Notes: generated by a model not told the origin, from the sequence alone. Counted from the stretch's first letter, positions 27,546-36,386 are shown. The stretch: 58,605 bases of DNA from Clostridia bacterium (GCA_017465505.1 JAFTWB010000025.1:1-58605); one strand, 5' to 3'. Translations and numbers: made by a program.

Positions 27546-28256
27546 CTAATATATACCGTGTACTGCAACCTCACCCGAGGTGAGAGAAATTGTTTCTTCT
27601 TCCGTTTTCACAAGCAAACCGCCTCTTTCGTCTATATCAGTGGCAATGCCTGTGTATTTTTCGGTTTTTACTTCTTTTCCTATGTTTGCACAGAGATTTT
27701 TGTATTCTTCCCTTGCTTTTGGTGAGAAGCTAAAGTCAAACTCCGTCATAAGCTTTTCAAAGGAAGTGTTTACCGCTGTGAAAACATCCTTTACATCAAA
27801 CCTTCGGGATGTGAGAAGATAAAGAGAAGTAGCTTTATCTTTGATTTCCCCGAAAAACTCCTTGTCGTTTACGTTTATTCCTATACCGATTACAGTATAT
27901 TCAGACGCACGTTCACAAAGAATACCGCAGAGCTTTTTATTCTCGCAGATAATGTCGTTGGGCCATTTGATTAGCAGAGGTTTTCCTTTGCAGAAAGGCT
28001 TCAAAGCCTCATAAACCGCCAAAGCAACCAAAAGCGTAAAGCCCTCGGCATATTGGTTTTTCACGGCGATGCTCATACAAAGCGAACCTTGCGAGCTTTG
28101 CCAGCTTCTGCCCAGCCTGCCTCTGCCGAAAGTCTGCACCTTTGTCATTACGGAAATTCCAAAGGGCGGCTCATCTTCTTTAAGTATTCTTTTTAAGTAG
28201 TTGTTGGTAGAGTCCACAGACTCCAGACAGATTTCGGATAAGGGAAAGTTTATCAT
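27546..28256 (-). CDS. birA: Biotin--[acetyl-CoA-carboxylase] ligase (catalytic domain only)
   Basis: 236 residues. The biotinyl-AMP loop GRGRLGRSW (about 45-53), the KWPND motif and KKLCGILCE are present, as is the small C-terminal domain. It makes biotinyl-5'-AMP and attaches biotin to carboxylase carrier domains. The N-terminal helix-turn-helix of repressor-type BirA is absent, so this copy is a monofunctional ligase. The start is 9 nt from the coaBC stop, so it is in the coaBC transcript. Confidence 0.9.
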   Translation of the reverse strand: MINFPLSEICLESVDSTNNYLKRILKEDEPPFGISVMTKVQTFGRGRLGRSWQSSQGSLCMSIAVKNQYAEGFTLLVALAVYEALKPFCKGKPLLIKWPNDIICENKKLCGILCERASEYTVIGIGINVNDKEFFGEIKDKATSLYLLTSRRFDVKDVFTAVNTSFEKLMTEFDFSFSPKAREEYKNLCANIGKEVKTEKYTGIATDIDERGGLLVKTEEETISLTSGEVAVHGIY

Positions 28257-28265
28257 ACCTGACCG

Positions 28266-29459
28266 TCACTTTTTAAGCTGAGAAATAGCAGTGAGAACCC
28301 TGTGTGCAACCTCTTCCTTGGACATAACAGGAAGCTCCTCACAGCCGCTTTTCGTAATAATTGTAACTACGTTTGTGTCCACGCCAAAGCCTGCACCCTG
28401 AGTTTTCAGAGAGTTTGCACATATCATATCGCAGTTTTTGGACACAAGCTTTTTCTTGGAATTTTCCAGCACGTTTTCTGTTTCCATAGAAAAACCGCAG
28501 ATAACCTGATTTTCCTTTTTATGCTCACCGATGTATTTAAGGATATCCTTTGTGCGTGTAAGCTCAATTTTCATATCCGAATCCGACTTCTTGATTTTCT
28601 CATCAGCACAGGTTACAGGTGTATAATCTGCCACAGCAGCAGCTTTGATGATAATGTCGGCTTCGTCAAACCTCTGGGCAACTGCCTTGAACATATCCTC
28701 GGCACTTGTTACGTTAACAACATCCACAAACATAGGAGCTTTTACCTCGGTGTAAGCTTTTACAAGAGTAACCTCTGCACCTCTGAGCATTGCCGCTTTT
28801 GCAAGGGCTATTCCCATTTTACCGCTGGAGTGATTGGTAATAAATCTTACAGGGTCAATTGCTTCTCTGGTTGCACCTGCAGTAACAAGCACCTTTTTTC
28901 CCTCAAGGTCTTTTTCACAGGCAATTTCCTTTAAAATATACTCAAGGAGCACTTCCTCGTCAGGCATTCTGCCGTCACCGATGTCGCCGTTGGCAAGCAT
29001 ACCTCTGTCGGGCTCGACAATTTCATAGCCGAAGCCTCTGAGCTTTTCTATATTATCCTGCACAATGGGGTTATGAAACATATTGTGGTTCATTGCAGGA
29101 GAGATAATCTTCTTGCAAGGGCAGGCCATAACGGTAGTGGTAAGCATATCATCGGCAATTCCCCCTGCAATTTTTCCGATAACGTTAGCAGAGGCAGGAG
29201 CAACAAGCACCACGTCAGCCTGCTTTGCAATGGCAACGTGCTCAACGCTATACTGAAAGTTTCTGTCAAAAGTATCCACCAGACACTTGGTGGAAAGAAG
29301 GCTTTCAAAGGTAATGGGATTTATAAAATTTGTAGCATTCTGAGTCATAAGCACGTGAACATTGCAGTGAAGCTTTTTAAGCATTCGTGCAAGGTTTGCG
29401 ATTTTATATGCGGCAATACTGCCTGTAACGCCGAGAACAACAGTCTTTCCATTTAACAT
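28266..29459 (-). CDS. coaBC: Bifunctional phosphopantothenoylcysteine decarboxylase/phosphopantothenate-cysteine ligase
   Basis: 397 residues. The N-terminal CoaC flavoprotein half (1-175) has GVTGSIAAYK, the active-site histidine region NFQYSVEHVAIA, APASANVIGKIA and PAMNHNM. The C-terminal CoaB half (about 185-397) has VTAGATREAIDPVRFITN and a KIKK loop. Together they convert phosphopantothenate and cysteine to phosphopantetheine. First gene of the leftward coaBC-birA-flavin reductase operon, divergent from the panT-coaX pair, so the two sides form a CoA supply cluster. Confidence 0.95.
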   Translation of the reverse strand: MLNGKTVVLGVTGSIAAYKIANLARMLKKLHCNVHVLMTQNATNFINPITFESLLSTKCLVDTFDRNFQYSVEHVAIAKQADVVLVAPASANVIGKIAGGIADDMLTTTVMACPCKKIISPAMNHNMFHNPIVQDNIEKLRGFGYEIVEPDRGMLANGDIGDGRMPDEEVLLEYILKEIACEKDLEGKKVLVTAGATREAIDPVRFITNHSSGKMGIALAKAAMLRGAEVTLVKAYTEVKAPMFVDVVNVTSAEDMFKAVAQRFDEADIIIKAAAVADYTPVTCADEKIKKSDSDMKIELTRTKDILKYIGEHKKENQVICGFSMETENVLENSKKKLVSKNCDMICANSLKTQGAGFGVDTNVVTIITKSGCEELPVMSKEEVAHRVLTAISQLKK

Positions 29460-29681
29460 ACAGCGTTATCCTTTCTTTCTGAGTTTTTTTCATTATAACA
29501 CACTTTTATAAAAAAATATATGGCATTTTTAAAATTTTGTTGTATAATGGAGTTGCAGAATATTCTATAATGTGCAAATTTTATGCAGGTATTCGTCATT
29601 GAAATCTGACTCGGCACAGAAAAGGTATTTTGCAAATGTATTTATATCTCTCTTAAGAGAATAATAACAGGAGGAAATCGT

Positions 29682-30314
29682 ATGAAAAAAACAAGAACCC
29701 ACCACGCACAGCAACACAACAAAACCACATCTCTGGTACTTTTGGGCTTACTTTGTGCAATTATGCTTATTCTCTCGTGCACACCCCTTGGTTACCTTAA
29801 TGTAGGTATGCTGGCAATCACCTTCAACATCATCCCCGTGGCTATTGCCGCTATTGTCTTAGGCCCTCAGGGCGGCGGTATTATAGGCGGAATTTTCGGT
29901 ATTACCAGCTTTTTGCAGTGTATAGGAATAGGCGGCTCCAGTGCTCTGGGCGTAATCTGCTTTGAGATTAACCCTGTCTTTGCCTTTATCCAGCGTTTTG
30001 TACCTCGTGTACTTGTAGGTGTTTTACTTGGCTTTATCTACAAGTTTTTAAGTAAAAAAATCAAGCACCAGTCAATTTCCTGTGCTATTATAGGCTTTCT
30101 TGCCGCTTTCCTTAACACAGTTTTCTTTATGTCATTCCTTGTGCTTCTTTACGGCAACACACCTGAGCTTCAGGGTATGATTGCAGGACAAAACATTTTC
30201 CTGTGGATTTGCACCTTTGTAGGTATTAACGCAGTATTTGAAATGCTTGCTTCTACCATAATCACCACCCCCATAGGTGTAGCACTTACAAAATTAAAAA
30301 GCCGCAATGCATAA
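29682..30314 (+). CDS. panT: ECF transporter substrate-binding (S) component, probable pantothenate
   Basis: 210 residues with about six transmembrane helices and a positively charged N-terminus typical of ECF S components. GPQGGGIIGGIFGI and the FAFIQRFVPRVLVG segment fit the PanT family. Substrate inferred from context: the gene is 11 nt from coaX (pantothenate kinase) and divergent from coaBC. It needs the shared EcfA/A'/T module encoded elsewhere. AGGAGGAAA precedes the ATG. Confidence 0.78.
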   Translation: MKKTRTHHAQQHNKTTSLVLLGLLCAIMLILSCTPLGYLNVGMLAITFNIIPVAIAAIVLGPQGGGIIGGIFGITSFLQCIGIGGSSALGVICFEINPVFAFIQRFVPRVLVGVLLGFIYKFLSKKIKHQSISCAIIGFLAAFLNTVFFMSFLVLLYGNTPELQGMIAGQNIFLWICTFVGINAVFEMLASTIITTPIGVALTKLKSRNA

Positions 30315-30325
30315 TGGAGGATAAT

Positions 30326-31099
30326 ATGATTCTTGCTATTGATATCGGTAACACAAATATTGTTGTAGGTTGCTTTGAGAATAACGAAATTCTTTTCAGC
30401 GAGAGAATATCCACCAATCACACCGCCACAGACATAGAATATGCCACAACCATCCGTATGATTCTGCATATTCACGGCTTTACATCATCAATGCTCACAG
30501 GTGCCGTTATTTCTTCTGTTGTACCGGGAGTTACAAGCACCGTTAAAAACGCAATTGAAAAGTACACAAAGCTTACAGATGTACTGGTAGTTTCTCCGGG
30601 AATCAAAACAGGCCTTGTTATTCACATCGACAACCCTGCCCAGCTTGGAAGCGATTTGGTGGTTGACGCTGTGGCAGGTATAAACAACTACCCCCTGCCC
30701 CAGATTATTATTGATATGGGCACTGCCACCACCTTTTCTGTTATCAACAGTCAGAAGCAGTACATCGGCGGTCTTATTGTAAGCGGTGTTGGTATTTCTG
30801 CCGAAGCCCTTACCAGCCGTACATCTCAGCTTCCCAAAATCGCCTTTGATACTCCCAAAAAAATCATAGGTACAAACACCATTGACTGTATGAAAAACGG
30901 CATTATGTACTCCAACGCTTGTGCTATCGACGGCATTGTGGAGCGTATAGAGGCAGAGCTTGGTGAAAAATGCACGATTATCGCCACAGGCGGTCTTGCC
31001 GAAACCATAATTCCTCTTTGTAAAAGAGATATAATCCTGGACAACGAGCTTTTACTTAAAGGACTTATGATTATTTATTATAAAAATGTAAATAAATAA
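30326..31099 (+). CDS. coaX: Type III pantothenate kinase
   Basis: 257 residues from the ATG at 30326, preferred over one at 30314 because GGAGG lies between them at the right distance. The ASKHA-fold motifs are visible: AIDIGNTNIVVG (phosphate-1), IIDMGTATTFSV (phosphate-2) and IATGGLAE (adenosine). It phosphorylates pantothenate, the first step of CoA synthesis, feeding the adjacent CoaBC. Co-transcribed with the panT gene and followed by a terminator. Confidence 0.95.
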   Translation: MILAIDIGNTNIVVGCFENNEILFSERISTNHTATDIEYATTIRMILHIHGFTSSMLTGAVISSVVPGVTSTVKNAIEKYTKLTDVLVVSPGIKTGLVIHIDNPAQLGSDLVVDAVAGINNYPLPQIIIDMGTATTFSVINSQKQYIGGLIVSGVGISAEALTSRTSQLPKIAFDTPKKIIGTNTIDCMKNGIMYSNACAIDGIVERIEAELGEKCTIIATGGLAETIIPLCKRDIILDNELLLKGLMIIYYKNVNK

Positions 31100-31107
31100 T
31101 ATAAAAC

Positions 31108-31151
31108 AAAATCCGATTTTGCTTATTTTAAGCACTTCGGATTTTATTTTT
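31108..31151 (+). terminator. Terminator after coaX
   Basis: Stem AAAATCCGA/TCGGATTTT with an inner GCTTA/TAAGC stem, followed by ATTTTTTC. Confidence 0.85.
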
Positions 31152-31309
31152 TCAAAAGTGGGTAACAATAACGAAAAAGCGACAAAAAACGGTCTTAAAT
31201 TCTACAATAAAAACATTATTATTTCTTTAAAGAAAATTACAAGTTGTAACTTTATGGTAATATAGTATTGCTAATACTACTATTAAACTGTTCAATAGGA
31301 GGAATTGCT

Positions 31310-32158
31310 ATGCAGACAACTCAGAAACTTGAGCTTAAAAAGCTCGCCTGTAAAGCCAGAATGGGTGCCGTAGAAGGTACATTCCACGCTAAGTCAGGAC
31401 ATCCCGGTGGTTCTCTTTCCGCCGCAGACATTATGACCTACCTTTATTTTGCAGAAATGAACGTAGACCCTGCAAACCCCAAAATGAAGGACCGTGACCG
31501 CTTTGTTCTTTCAAAGGGTCATTGCTGCCCCAGCCTTTATGCTGTTTTAGCTCTCAAGGGCTTTTTCGCTTGGGACGAAATCAAGAATCTTCGTCACGTT
31601 GGTTCTATGCTTCAGGGTCATCCCGATATGAACAAAACACCCGGTATCGATATGAGCACCGGTTCTCTTGGTCAGGGTATCTCTGCCGCTTGCGGTATGG
31701 CTCTGGCCGCTAAGATTGATTCTCTCCCCTACCGTGTTTACACAATTCTTGGTGACGGTGAGTGCGAAGAGGGTCAGGTTTGGGAAGCTGCTATGTTTGC
31801 AGCTCACAACAAGCTGGACAACCTCGTTGTTATCGTTGACCAGAACGGTCTTCAGATTGACGGCAAGGTAAGCGAGGTTTGCGGTATCGAGCCTCTTGAC
31901 AAGAAGTTCGAGAGCTTTGGCTTTGAGGTTATTAAAATCAACGGCCACTGCTTCGACGATATCGAGGCAGCTTTCAACAAAGCTAAGGAAACTAAGGGCA
32001 AGCCCACTGCTATTCTCGCCGCCACAACCAAGGGCAAGGGCGTAAGCTTTATGGAAGACCAGGTTGACTGGCACGGCAAGGGTCCCAACAAGGACGAGTA
32101 CGAGAATGCAATCAAGGAGCTTCAGGCTCAGCTTGAGAAATTGGAGGGTGAGTGCTAA
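31310..32158 (+). CDS. Transketolase, N-terminal (thiamine diphosphate-binding) subunit
   Basis: 282 residues from the ATG at 31310 (AATAGGAGG upstream); an ATG at 31268 is rejected. It holds the TPP domain of a split transketolase: SGHPGGSLS, SKGHCCPSLY, STGSLGQGIS, and the GDGECEEGQVWEA thiamine-diphosphate motif. It works as a complex with the C-terminal subunit, whose ATG overlaps this stop (TAATG). Role: two-carbon transfers in the non-oxidative pentose phosphate pathway, the usual anaerobe route to pentoses. A related sugar-specific transketolase cannot be excluded. Confidence 0.93.
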   Translation: MQTTQKLELKKLACKARMGAVEGTFHAKSGHPGGSLSAADIMTYLYFAEMNVDPANPKMKDRDRFVLSKGHCCPSLYAVLALKGFFAWDEIKNLRHVGSMLQGHPDMNKTPGIDMSTGSLGQGISAACGMALAAKIDSLPYRVYTILGDGECEEGQVWEAAMFAAHNKLDNLVVIVDQNGLQIDGKVSEVCGIEPLDKKFESFGFEVIKINGHCFDDIEAAFNKAKETKGKPTAILAATTKGKGVSFMEDQVDWHGKGPNKDEYENAIKELQAQLEKLEGEC

Positions 32159-33102
32159 TGGCTGATATCGTAACAAAAGCAACCAGAGAAAGCTTTGGCG
32201 AAGCTCTTTGTGAGCTTGCAAAAACTAATGAAGACATTATCGTTCTTGACGCTGACCTTGCAGGTGCAACCAAGACATCGATTTTTAAGAAAGAATTTCC
32301 TGAGAGATTCTTTGACTGCGGTATTGCCGAGGGCAATATGGTTTGCGTTTCCGCAGGCCTTGCAAGTGCAGGCAAAATCCCCGTTGCAGCTTCTTTTGCA
32401 ATGTTTGCAACAGGCAGAGCTTACGAGCAGATTCGTAACTCCGTAGGCTATCCCCACTTAAACGTTAAAATCGCAGGCAGCCACGCCGGTATTTCCACAG
32501 GCGAAGACGGTGCAACTCACCAGTGCCTTGAGGACGTAGCTCTTATGCGTACTATCCCCGGTATGACAGTGCTCTGCCCTGCTGACCATTGGGAGATGAA
32601 GGCTGCTGCCAAGGCAGCTATCGAGCACGTTGGCCCTGTTTACATCCGTCTGGGCAGACTTGCTATTGATTCTTTCAACGACCCCGACACCTACGAGTTT
32701 GAGCTTGGCAAGGGTATCACTCTTCAGGAGGGTAATGACATCACCGTTATCGCAACAGGTCTTGTTGTTAACGAGTGCCGCAAAGCTTGCTTAAAGCTTA
32801 AAGAAGAAGGCTTCAGCGTTCGTCTTATCAACATCCACACAATCAAGCCTATTGACCGTGATATCATTATCAAGGCAGCTAAGGAAACAGGCAAGATTAT
32901 CACTGTTGAGGAGCACAACGTTATCGGCGGCCTTGGTGACGCAGTTCTTGAGGTTACAAGTGAAGAGTGTCCTGTTAAGGTTCGCAAGGTTGGCGTGTAT
33001 GACCGCTACGGCTACTCAGGTCCCGCTTGGGAGCTTCTTGAGAAGTTCGGTCTTACAGAAACAGGTATCGCAGACGTTATCCGCGAAGAACTTGCCCGTT
33101 AA
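32158..33102 (+). CDS. Transketolase, C-terminal (pyrimidine-binding) subunit
   Basis: 314 residues from the ATG at 32158, translationally coupled to the N-terminal subunit. It contains the PYR domain (ADLAGATKTSIF, DCGIAEGNMV, with the catalytic glutamate in IAEGNM) and the C-terminal transketolase domain (GLVVNECRKA, TVEEHNVIGGLG). It completes the active site of the preceding subunit. Confidence 0.93.
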   Translation: MADIVTKATRESFGEALCELAKTNEDIIVLDADLAGATKTSIFKKEFPERFFDCGIAEGNMVCVSAGLASAGKIPVAASFAMFATGRAYEQIRNSVGYPHLNVKIAGSHAGISTGEDGATHQCLEDVALMRTIPGMTVLCPADHWEMKAAAKAAIEHVGPVYIRLGRLAIDSFNDPDTYEFELGKGITLQEGNDITVIATGLVVNECRKACLKLKEEGFSVRLINIHTIKPIDRDIIIKAAKETGKIITVEEHNVIGGLGDAVLEVTSEECPVKVRKVGVYDRYGYSGPAWELLEKFGLTETGIADVIREELAR

Positions 33103-33143
33103 TCACGGACAAGGTAATTCCACCTTTAAATATGTTCATTTAA

Positions 33144-33177
33144 TCCCGTCGTTTTATTAACGGCGGGAATTTTTTTA
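33144..33177 (+). terminator. Terminator after the transketolase genes
   Basis: Stem TCCCGTCGTT/AACGGCGGGA with one G-T pair, then ATTTTTTT. Confidence 0.88.
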
Positions 33178-33266
33178 TAAGCTGCAACCTCAGCCTTACT
33201 TTTCCGTACTTTATTATTGAAAGGGAATACTCAAGGGATTATAATATTTTTAAAGGAGGGGTTAGT

Positions 33267-33821
33267 ATGGATGACTCAAAAATCATCGAGCTTTTCTTTG
33301 AGAGAAGCGAAAGTGCAATTATTCAGACAAGCATAAAGTACAACTCCCTGTGCCTGAGTATTGCCACCAATATTTTAGGAAATACCGAGGACTCCGAGGA
33401 ATGTGTCAACGATACATATCTGGCTTTGTGGAACAACATTCCACCAATGAGGCCCGTAAATCTATCCGCATATATTTGCAGAATCATCCGAAACCTCTCC
33501 CTTAAAAAGCTTGAATACAATCAGGCGAAGAAAAGGGACAAAAATATGGTTGTATCCCTGCAAGAGCTACAGGATATTCTTCCCGACTCTTTAACCTCTC
33601 ATAAATTCAGTGAGGAGGAAACAGGCAGAATCATAAGCGATTTTCTCAAAACGGAAAAGCCTGAGGCCAGAAATGTTTTCATCCGCAAATACTGGTACTT
33701 TGATTCGGTATCAGCCATCGCCAAGCGATACAAATTCAGCGAAAGCAAGGTTAAGTCCTTACTTTTCCACACACGGAACAGGCTGAAAAAACATCTGATA
33801 AAGGAGGGTGTGCATATATGA
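33267..33821 (+). CDS. RNA polymerase sigma-70 family (ECF-like) sigma factor
   Basis: 184 residues with region 2 (ILGNTEDSEECVNDTYLALWNNIP) and region 4 (FSESKVKSLLFHTRNRLKKHL, the -35-binding helix-turn-helix) separated by a short linker and no region 3, the ECF architecture. AAAGGAGGGG precedes the ATG. It overlaps the next gene by 4 nt (ATGA), which encodes a membrane protein likely to be its anti-sigma factor. The signal sensed is unknown. Confidence 0.88.
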   Translation: MDDSKIIELFFERSESAIIQTSIKYNSLCLSIATNILGNTEDSEECVNDTYLALWNNIPPMRPVNLSAYICRIIRNLSLKKLEYNQAKKRDKNMVVSLQELQDILPDSLTSHKFSEEETGRIISDFLKTEKPEARNVFIRKYWYFDSVSAIAKRYKFSESKVKSLLFHTRNRLKKHLIKEGVHI

Positions 33822-34387
33822 GTACTCACATTGTAAATGCTCTGAGCTATATTGATGAGCAGCTCATAAGCGAAGCTGAAAATTTTGTTCCCAAAAAGCA
33901 CTACAAAGCCTCCGCCGTAAAAATCGGTGCAATCTCCCTTGCCGCCTGCCTTATTCTTGTGCTTTTGATTCCCTTACTAAAAAAGCCGACAGCAGACTTT
34001 GCTCCCACACTCTGCACTTCCTGCAATGTTCAGACCTTTTCATTTGCCGAAATGCAGACTCACCACGTTTTTGGGCAGATTTTTCCCAAAACTCTTCCAA
34101 AAGATTATCATCCCGACGGAGAAATTTATGTAATGGACGACACCACCGTGGAGACGGTTTTCTGCAATCATTTTACAGGAGATATAATCAATCTCATTAT
34201 CTCACCCAAAAAGTATTTTGCAGGAATTGACACCACAGACAAGGTTTTGTACCACGAAAACGAAGAAGCAGGCGTAACCTCTTACATTTACGTTGATACA
34301 GGGGATTACATCGGCTATTTCTTCTCAGAAAAGAGTGACCTTGCCACCCTTGAAGGTTTTGACAAGATGATAGAAAGTATGAAATAA
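33818..34387 (+). CDS. Single-pass membrane protein, probable anti-sigma factor
   Basis: 189 residues. A short cytoplasmic N-terminus (about 1-34, YIDEQLISEAEN) precedes one transmembrane helix (about 36-56) and an extracytoplasmic domain of about 130 residues with no family I can name. The layout and the 4-nt overlap with the sigma factor gene fit a membrane anti-sigma factor, with the short N-terminus holding the sigma factor. No zinc HxxxCxxC motif is seen. Confidence 0.7.
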   Translation: MSTHIVNALSYIDEQLISEAENFVPKKHYKASAVKIGAISLAACLILVLLIPLLKKPTADFAPTLCTSCNVQTFSFAEMQTHHVFGQIFPKTLPKDYHPDGEIYVMDDTTVETVFCNHFTGDIINLIISPKKYFAGIDTTDKVLYHENEEAGVTSYIYVDTGDYIGYFFSEKSDLATLEGFDKMIESMK

Positions 34388-34399
34388 GGAGGTAATTTT

Positions 34400-35041
34400 A
34401 TGAAACGAAACATTTGCTTGATTTTTGCTGTCCTTTTATTACTCACGACTTTAACCGCTTGTGCACAAAAGCCTGAGCTAACTGATGTTTTGTGGTATGC
34501 AAAAGGCAGTGTCATCGGCTTGGATAGTGAAACAGGCTACTACGATATTCACCTTACCTTTAACGATGACAACACAGGTAACGTTATGAACATCTATAAA
34601 GATAACTCTGTCGAAAGCTATGACTTTGAATACAGCGCTTTTAACGGTTACATAACCATTCTTTCCTATGACGGTGAAACTCTTGACAAAGGAATACACA
34701 CCTACCCCTTCTCCATTGAAGACGATGTTCTCACTATTGAGATTGATAACAAAAAAATGGAGTTTAATAAGCTCAAATTTACTGCTACAAAAAATCAAAA
34801 TCCCCATCACACCTACGAAGTTTTGCAGGATGAGTATGACAGAATTCTGGAGTATCTGCAGCTTGCTTACAGTGGCGATATGATTACAAACATTTATATC
34901 GACCATTCTGAAAGTGTAATCGTTGTGGGGCTTAAAGAGCTTACTGATGAGAATATTAAGTTTTTCAAAGAAAACATTTCTGATGAGGATTTTATAGTAT
35001 TCGTCGAAGCAAGTGGAGTTAATGTTTTCACAACAAAATAA
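34400..35041 (+). CDS. Putative lipoprotein
   Basis: 213 residues. The signal peptide ends in a lipobox, LTAC at about 18-21, so it should be lipidated and held on the outer face of the membrane. The mature part has beta-strand patterns (DIHLTFNDDNTGNVM, SIEDDVLTIEID) like the lipocalin-like small lipoproteins often found in Clostridia. It lies 12 nt after the anti-sigma candidate with AAGGAGG, so it is probably the third gene of a sigma/anti-sigma/lipoprotein operon. Confidence 0.75.
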   Translation: MKRNICLIFAVLLLLTTLTACAQKPELTDVLWYAKGSVIGLDSETGYYDIHLTFNDDNTGNVMNIYKDNSVESYDFEYSAFNGYITILSYDGETLDKGIHTYPFSIEDDVLTIEIDNKKMEFNKLKFTATKNQNPHHTYEVLQDEYDRILEYLQLAYSGDMITNIYIDHSESVIVVGLKELTDENIKFFKENISDEDFIVFVEASGVNVFTTK

Positions 35042-35060
35042 AATCACAATTAAAAAACCT

Positions 35061-35089
35061 AACCCCGCCGTTAATTAAACGACGGGGTT
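35061..35089. terminator. Hairpin terminator between convergent genes
   Basis: Stem AACCCCGCCGTT/AACGACGGGGTT. The T-run (TTTTTTA) is on the leftward side, so it mainly serves the leftward dockerin gene, but it also lies just past the rightward lipoprotein stop. Confidence 0.7.
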
Positions 35090-35100
35090 AAATCAATTTA

Positions 35101-35148
35101 TCCAAAGGCGGAACTGCCCTCGGGTGGCTAACCCGTGGCTGACCCGCG
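35101..35148. repeat. Dispersed repeat, copy B (GGGTGGCTGACCC family)
   Basis: TCCAAAGGCGGAACTGCCCTC followed by a doubled palindrome, CGGGTGGCTAACCCG then TGGCTGACCCG. Related to copies at 17448 and 35218. Confidence 0.65.
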
Positions 35149-35186
35149 ATACACTTCACAAATCAAACTCGCTTCTCCACTCACCG

Positions 35187-36200
35187 TTAACAAAACACCA
35201 CCTCAATCGCTAAGCTTTCCAAAGGTGGAGTTGCCCCGTGGGTGGCTGACCCACAAAAAATAACCTTTGCAAGTTTCTTCTGGATATAGGTTACATCTTT
35301 GATGTTCACCTTGTTATCGTTATTGTAATCTGCCAGCACAAGCTGAACGTCTTCAAAGTCAATCATCTTAGCGAGGTACTTCTGAATAGCAGTAGCGTCC
35401 TTGATATTTAACTTGCCGTCACGGTTTACATCACCCATCTCAAACTCAGGCTGAGGAGTAGTTGTAGTTTCCTGCGTAGGCACCGTTGCCTCGGTTTCAG
35501 TAGTACTCTCCAGAGGCTCAGTTACTGTTGAGGATGGCTCTGTTACAGTAGTACTCTCCACAGGCTCAGTTACTGTTGAGGATGGCTCTGTTACAGTAGT
35601 ACTCTCCACAGGCTCAGTTGAAATCGTAGAAGCTTCAGTTGGATGCTCAGTATCGGGAGCAACTGTAGTTACTTGGGAAGGCTCGGTTATGATTGTCGGA
35701 CCAGTCGAGCCAAAGTGAATAGTAGCATTTGTTAGGCCTTCATTATATATACCTATCTCTATTGCATTCCACTGAGATTCCGTTCCGCTATAGTATACAT
35801 CTGCATGGCTTTTGCAACACCAAAATGCACTCTCACCTATACTTATAACACTGTCAGGGATAGTAATAGAAGCAAGGCTTGTGCAACCACTAAAAGCACT
35901 CTCACCTATACTTGTAACACTGTCGGGGATAGCGACAGAAGCAAGGCTTGTGCAACCACTAAAAGCACCACTGCCTATACTTGTAACAGGATAGCCTTCG
36001 ATAATATCAAGGATATCCAGCTTGGCAGTGTCGTATATATAGTCTGTGATTGTTACCTCACCATTTTCGATTGAGTATTTTAAGCCATCAGTTGTAATTC
36101 CTGTTGTCGCAGCTGAGGCTGACATAATCGGCATTGAGCTTAGCAAAACCAGCAAAGCTATTAAGCCTGCTAAGACTTTTAATGCGGACTTTTTAAACAT
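35187..36200 (-). CDS. Secreted LRR-dockerin protein with a repeat-derived C-terminus
   Basis: 337 residues from the ATG at 36200 (GAGGGGTGT upstream); a farther ATG at 36263 is rejected. Signal peptide to about residue 30 (SASAAT). Residues 55-145 hold BspA-type LRR_5 repeats of 23 residues (SIPDSV-type), two of them almost identical in DNA. A Thr/Glu/Pro/Ser linker follows with a 16-residue unit, TEPSSTVTEPVESTTV, repeated about three times. The type I dockerin is at about 250-310. After LAKVIF the reading frame runs into the dispersed repeat and ends about 23 residues later. The repeat therefore seems to have replaced the native stop. Adhesion or binding role; no enzyme domain. Confidence 0.82.
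   Translation of the reverse strand: MFKKSALKVLAGLIALLVLLSSMPIMSASAATTGITTDGLKYSIENGEVTITDYIYDTAKLDILDIIEGYPVTSIGSGAFSGCTSLASVAIPDSVTSIGESAFSGCTSLASITIPDSVISIGESAFWCCKSHADVYYSGTESQWNAIEIGIYNEGLTNATIHFGSTGPTIITEPSQVTTVAPDTEHPTEASTISTEPVESTTVTEPSSTVTEPVESTTVTEPSSTVTEPLESTTETEATVPTQETTTTPQPEFEMGDVNRDGKLNIKDATAIQKYLAKMIDFEDVQLVLADYNNDNKVNIKDVTYIQKKLAKVIFCGSATHGATPPLESLAIEVVFC
35218..35254. repeat. Dispersed repeat, copy C, inside the 3' end of the dockerin gene
   Basis: TCCAAAGGTGGAGTTGCC then CCGTGGGTGGCTGACCCAC. Preceded, like copy A, by a CACCTCAA-type stretch. It encodes the last residues of the leftward dockerin protein. Confidence 0.65.
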
Positions 36201-36336
36201 AGATACACCCCTCTTAGTACTTATTCTATACTTTAATTTTACTACCAAATGGCAGTCCGTCAAGGAACTTTTTAGCGTCGCAACCTGTTTTTGTGAATAG
36301 AAACAAAAACAATTACCAATTTAGTTATATCGACAA

Positions 36337-36366
36337 ATAAAAAAGGGACGGCATAAAGCCATCCCT
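36337..36366 (-). terminator. Terminator of the ribosomal protein operon
   Basis: Leftward stem AGGGATGGC/GCCGTCCCT (one mismatch) followed by TTTTTTAT, 21 nt past the rplQ stop. Confidence 0.9.
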
Positions 36367-36386
36367 AAAATTATTTAAGTAACACC

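Noticed and set aside
35805-36074. A repetitive reading frame on the plus strand over the LRR-dockerin gene
   Set aside because: It mirrors the 69-bp LRR repeats of the real minus-strand gene and has no start signal.
35187-36200. LRR-dockerin gene as a pseudogene because of the repeat at its 3' end
   Set aside because: The frame stays open through both dockerin repeats and ends about 23 residues later, so it still encodes an intact dockerin.
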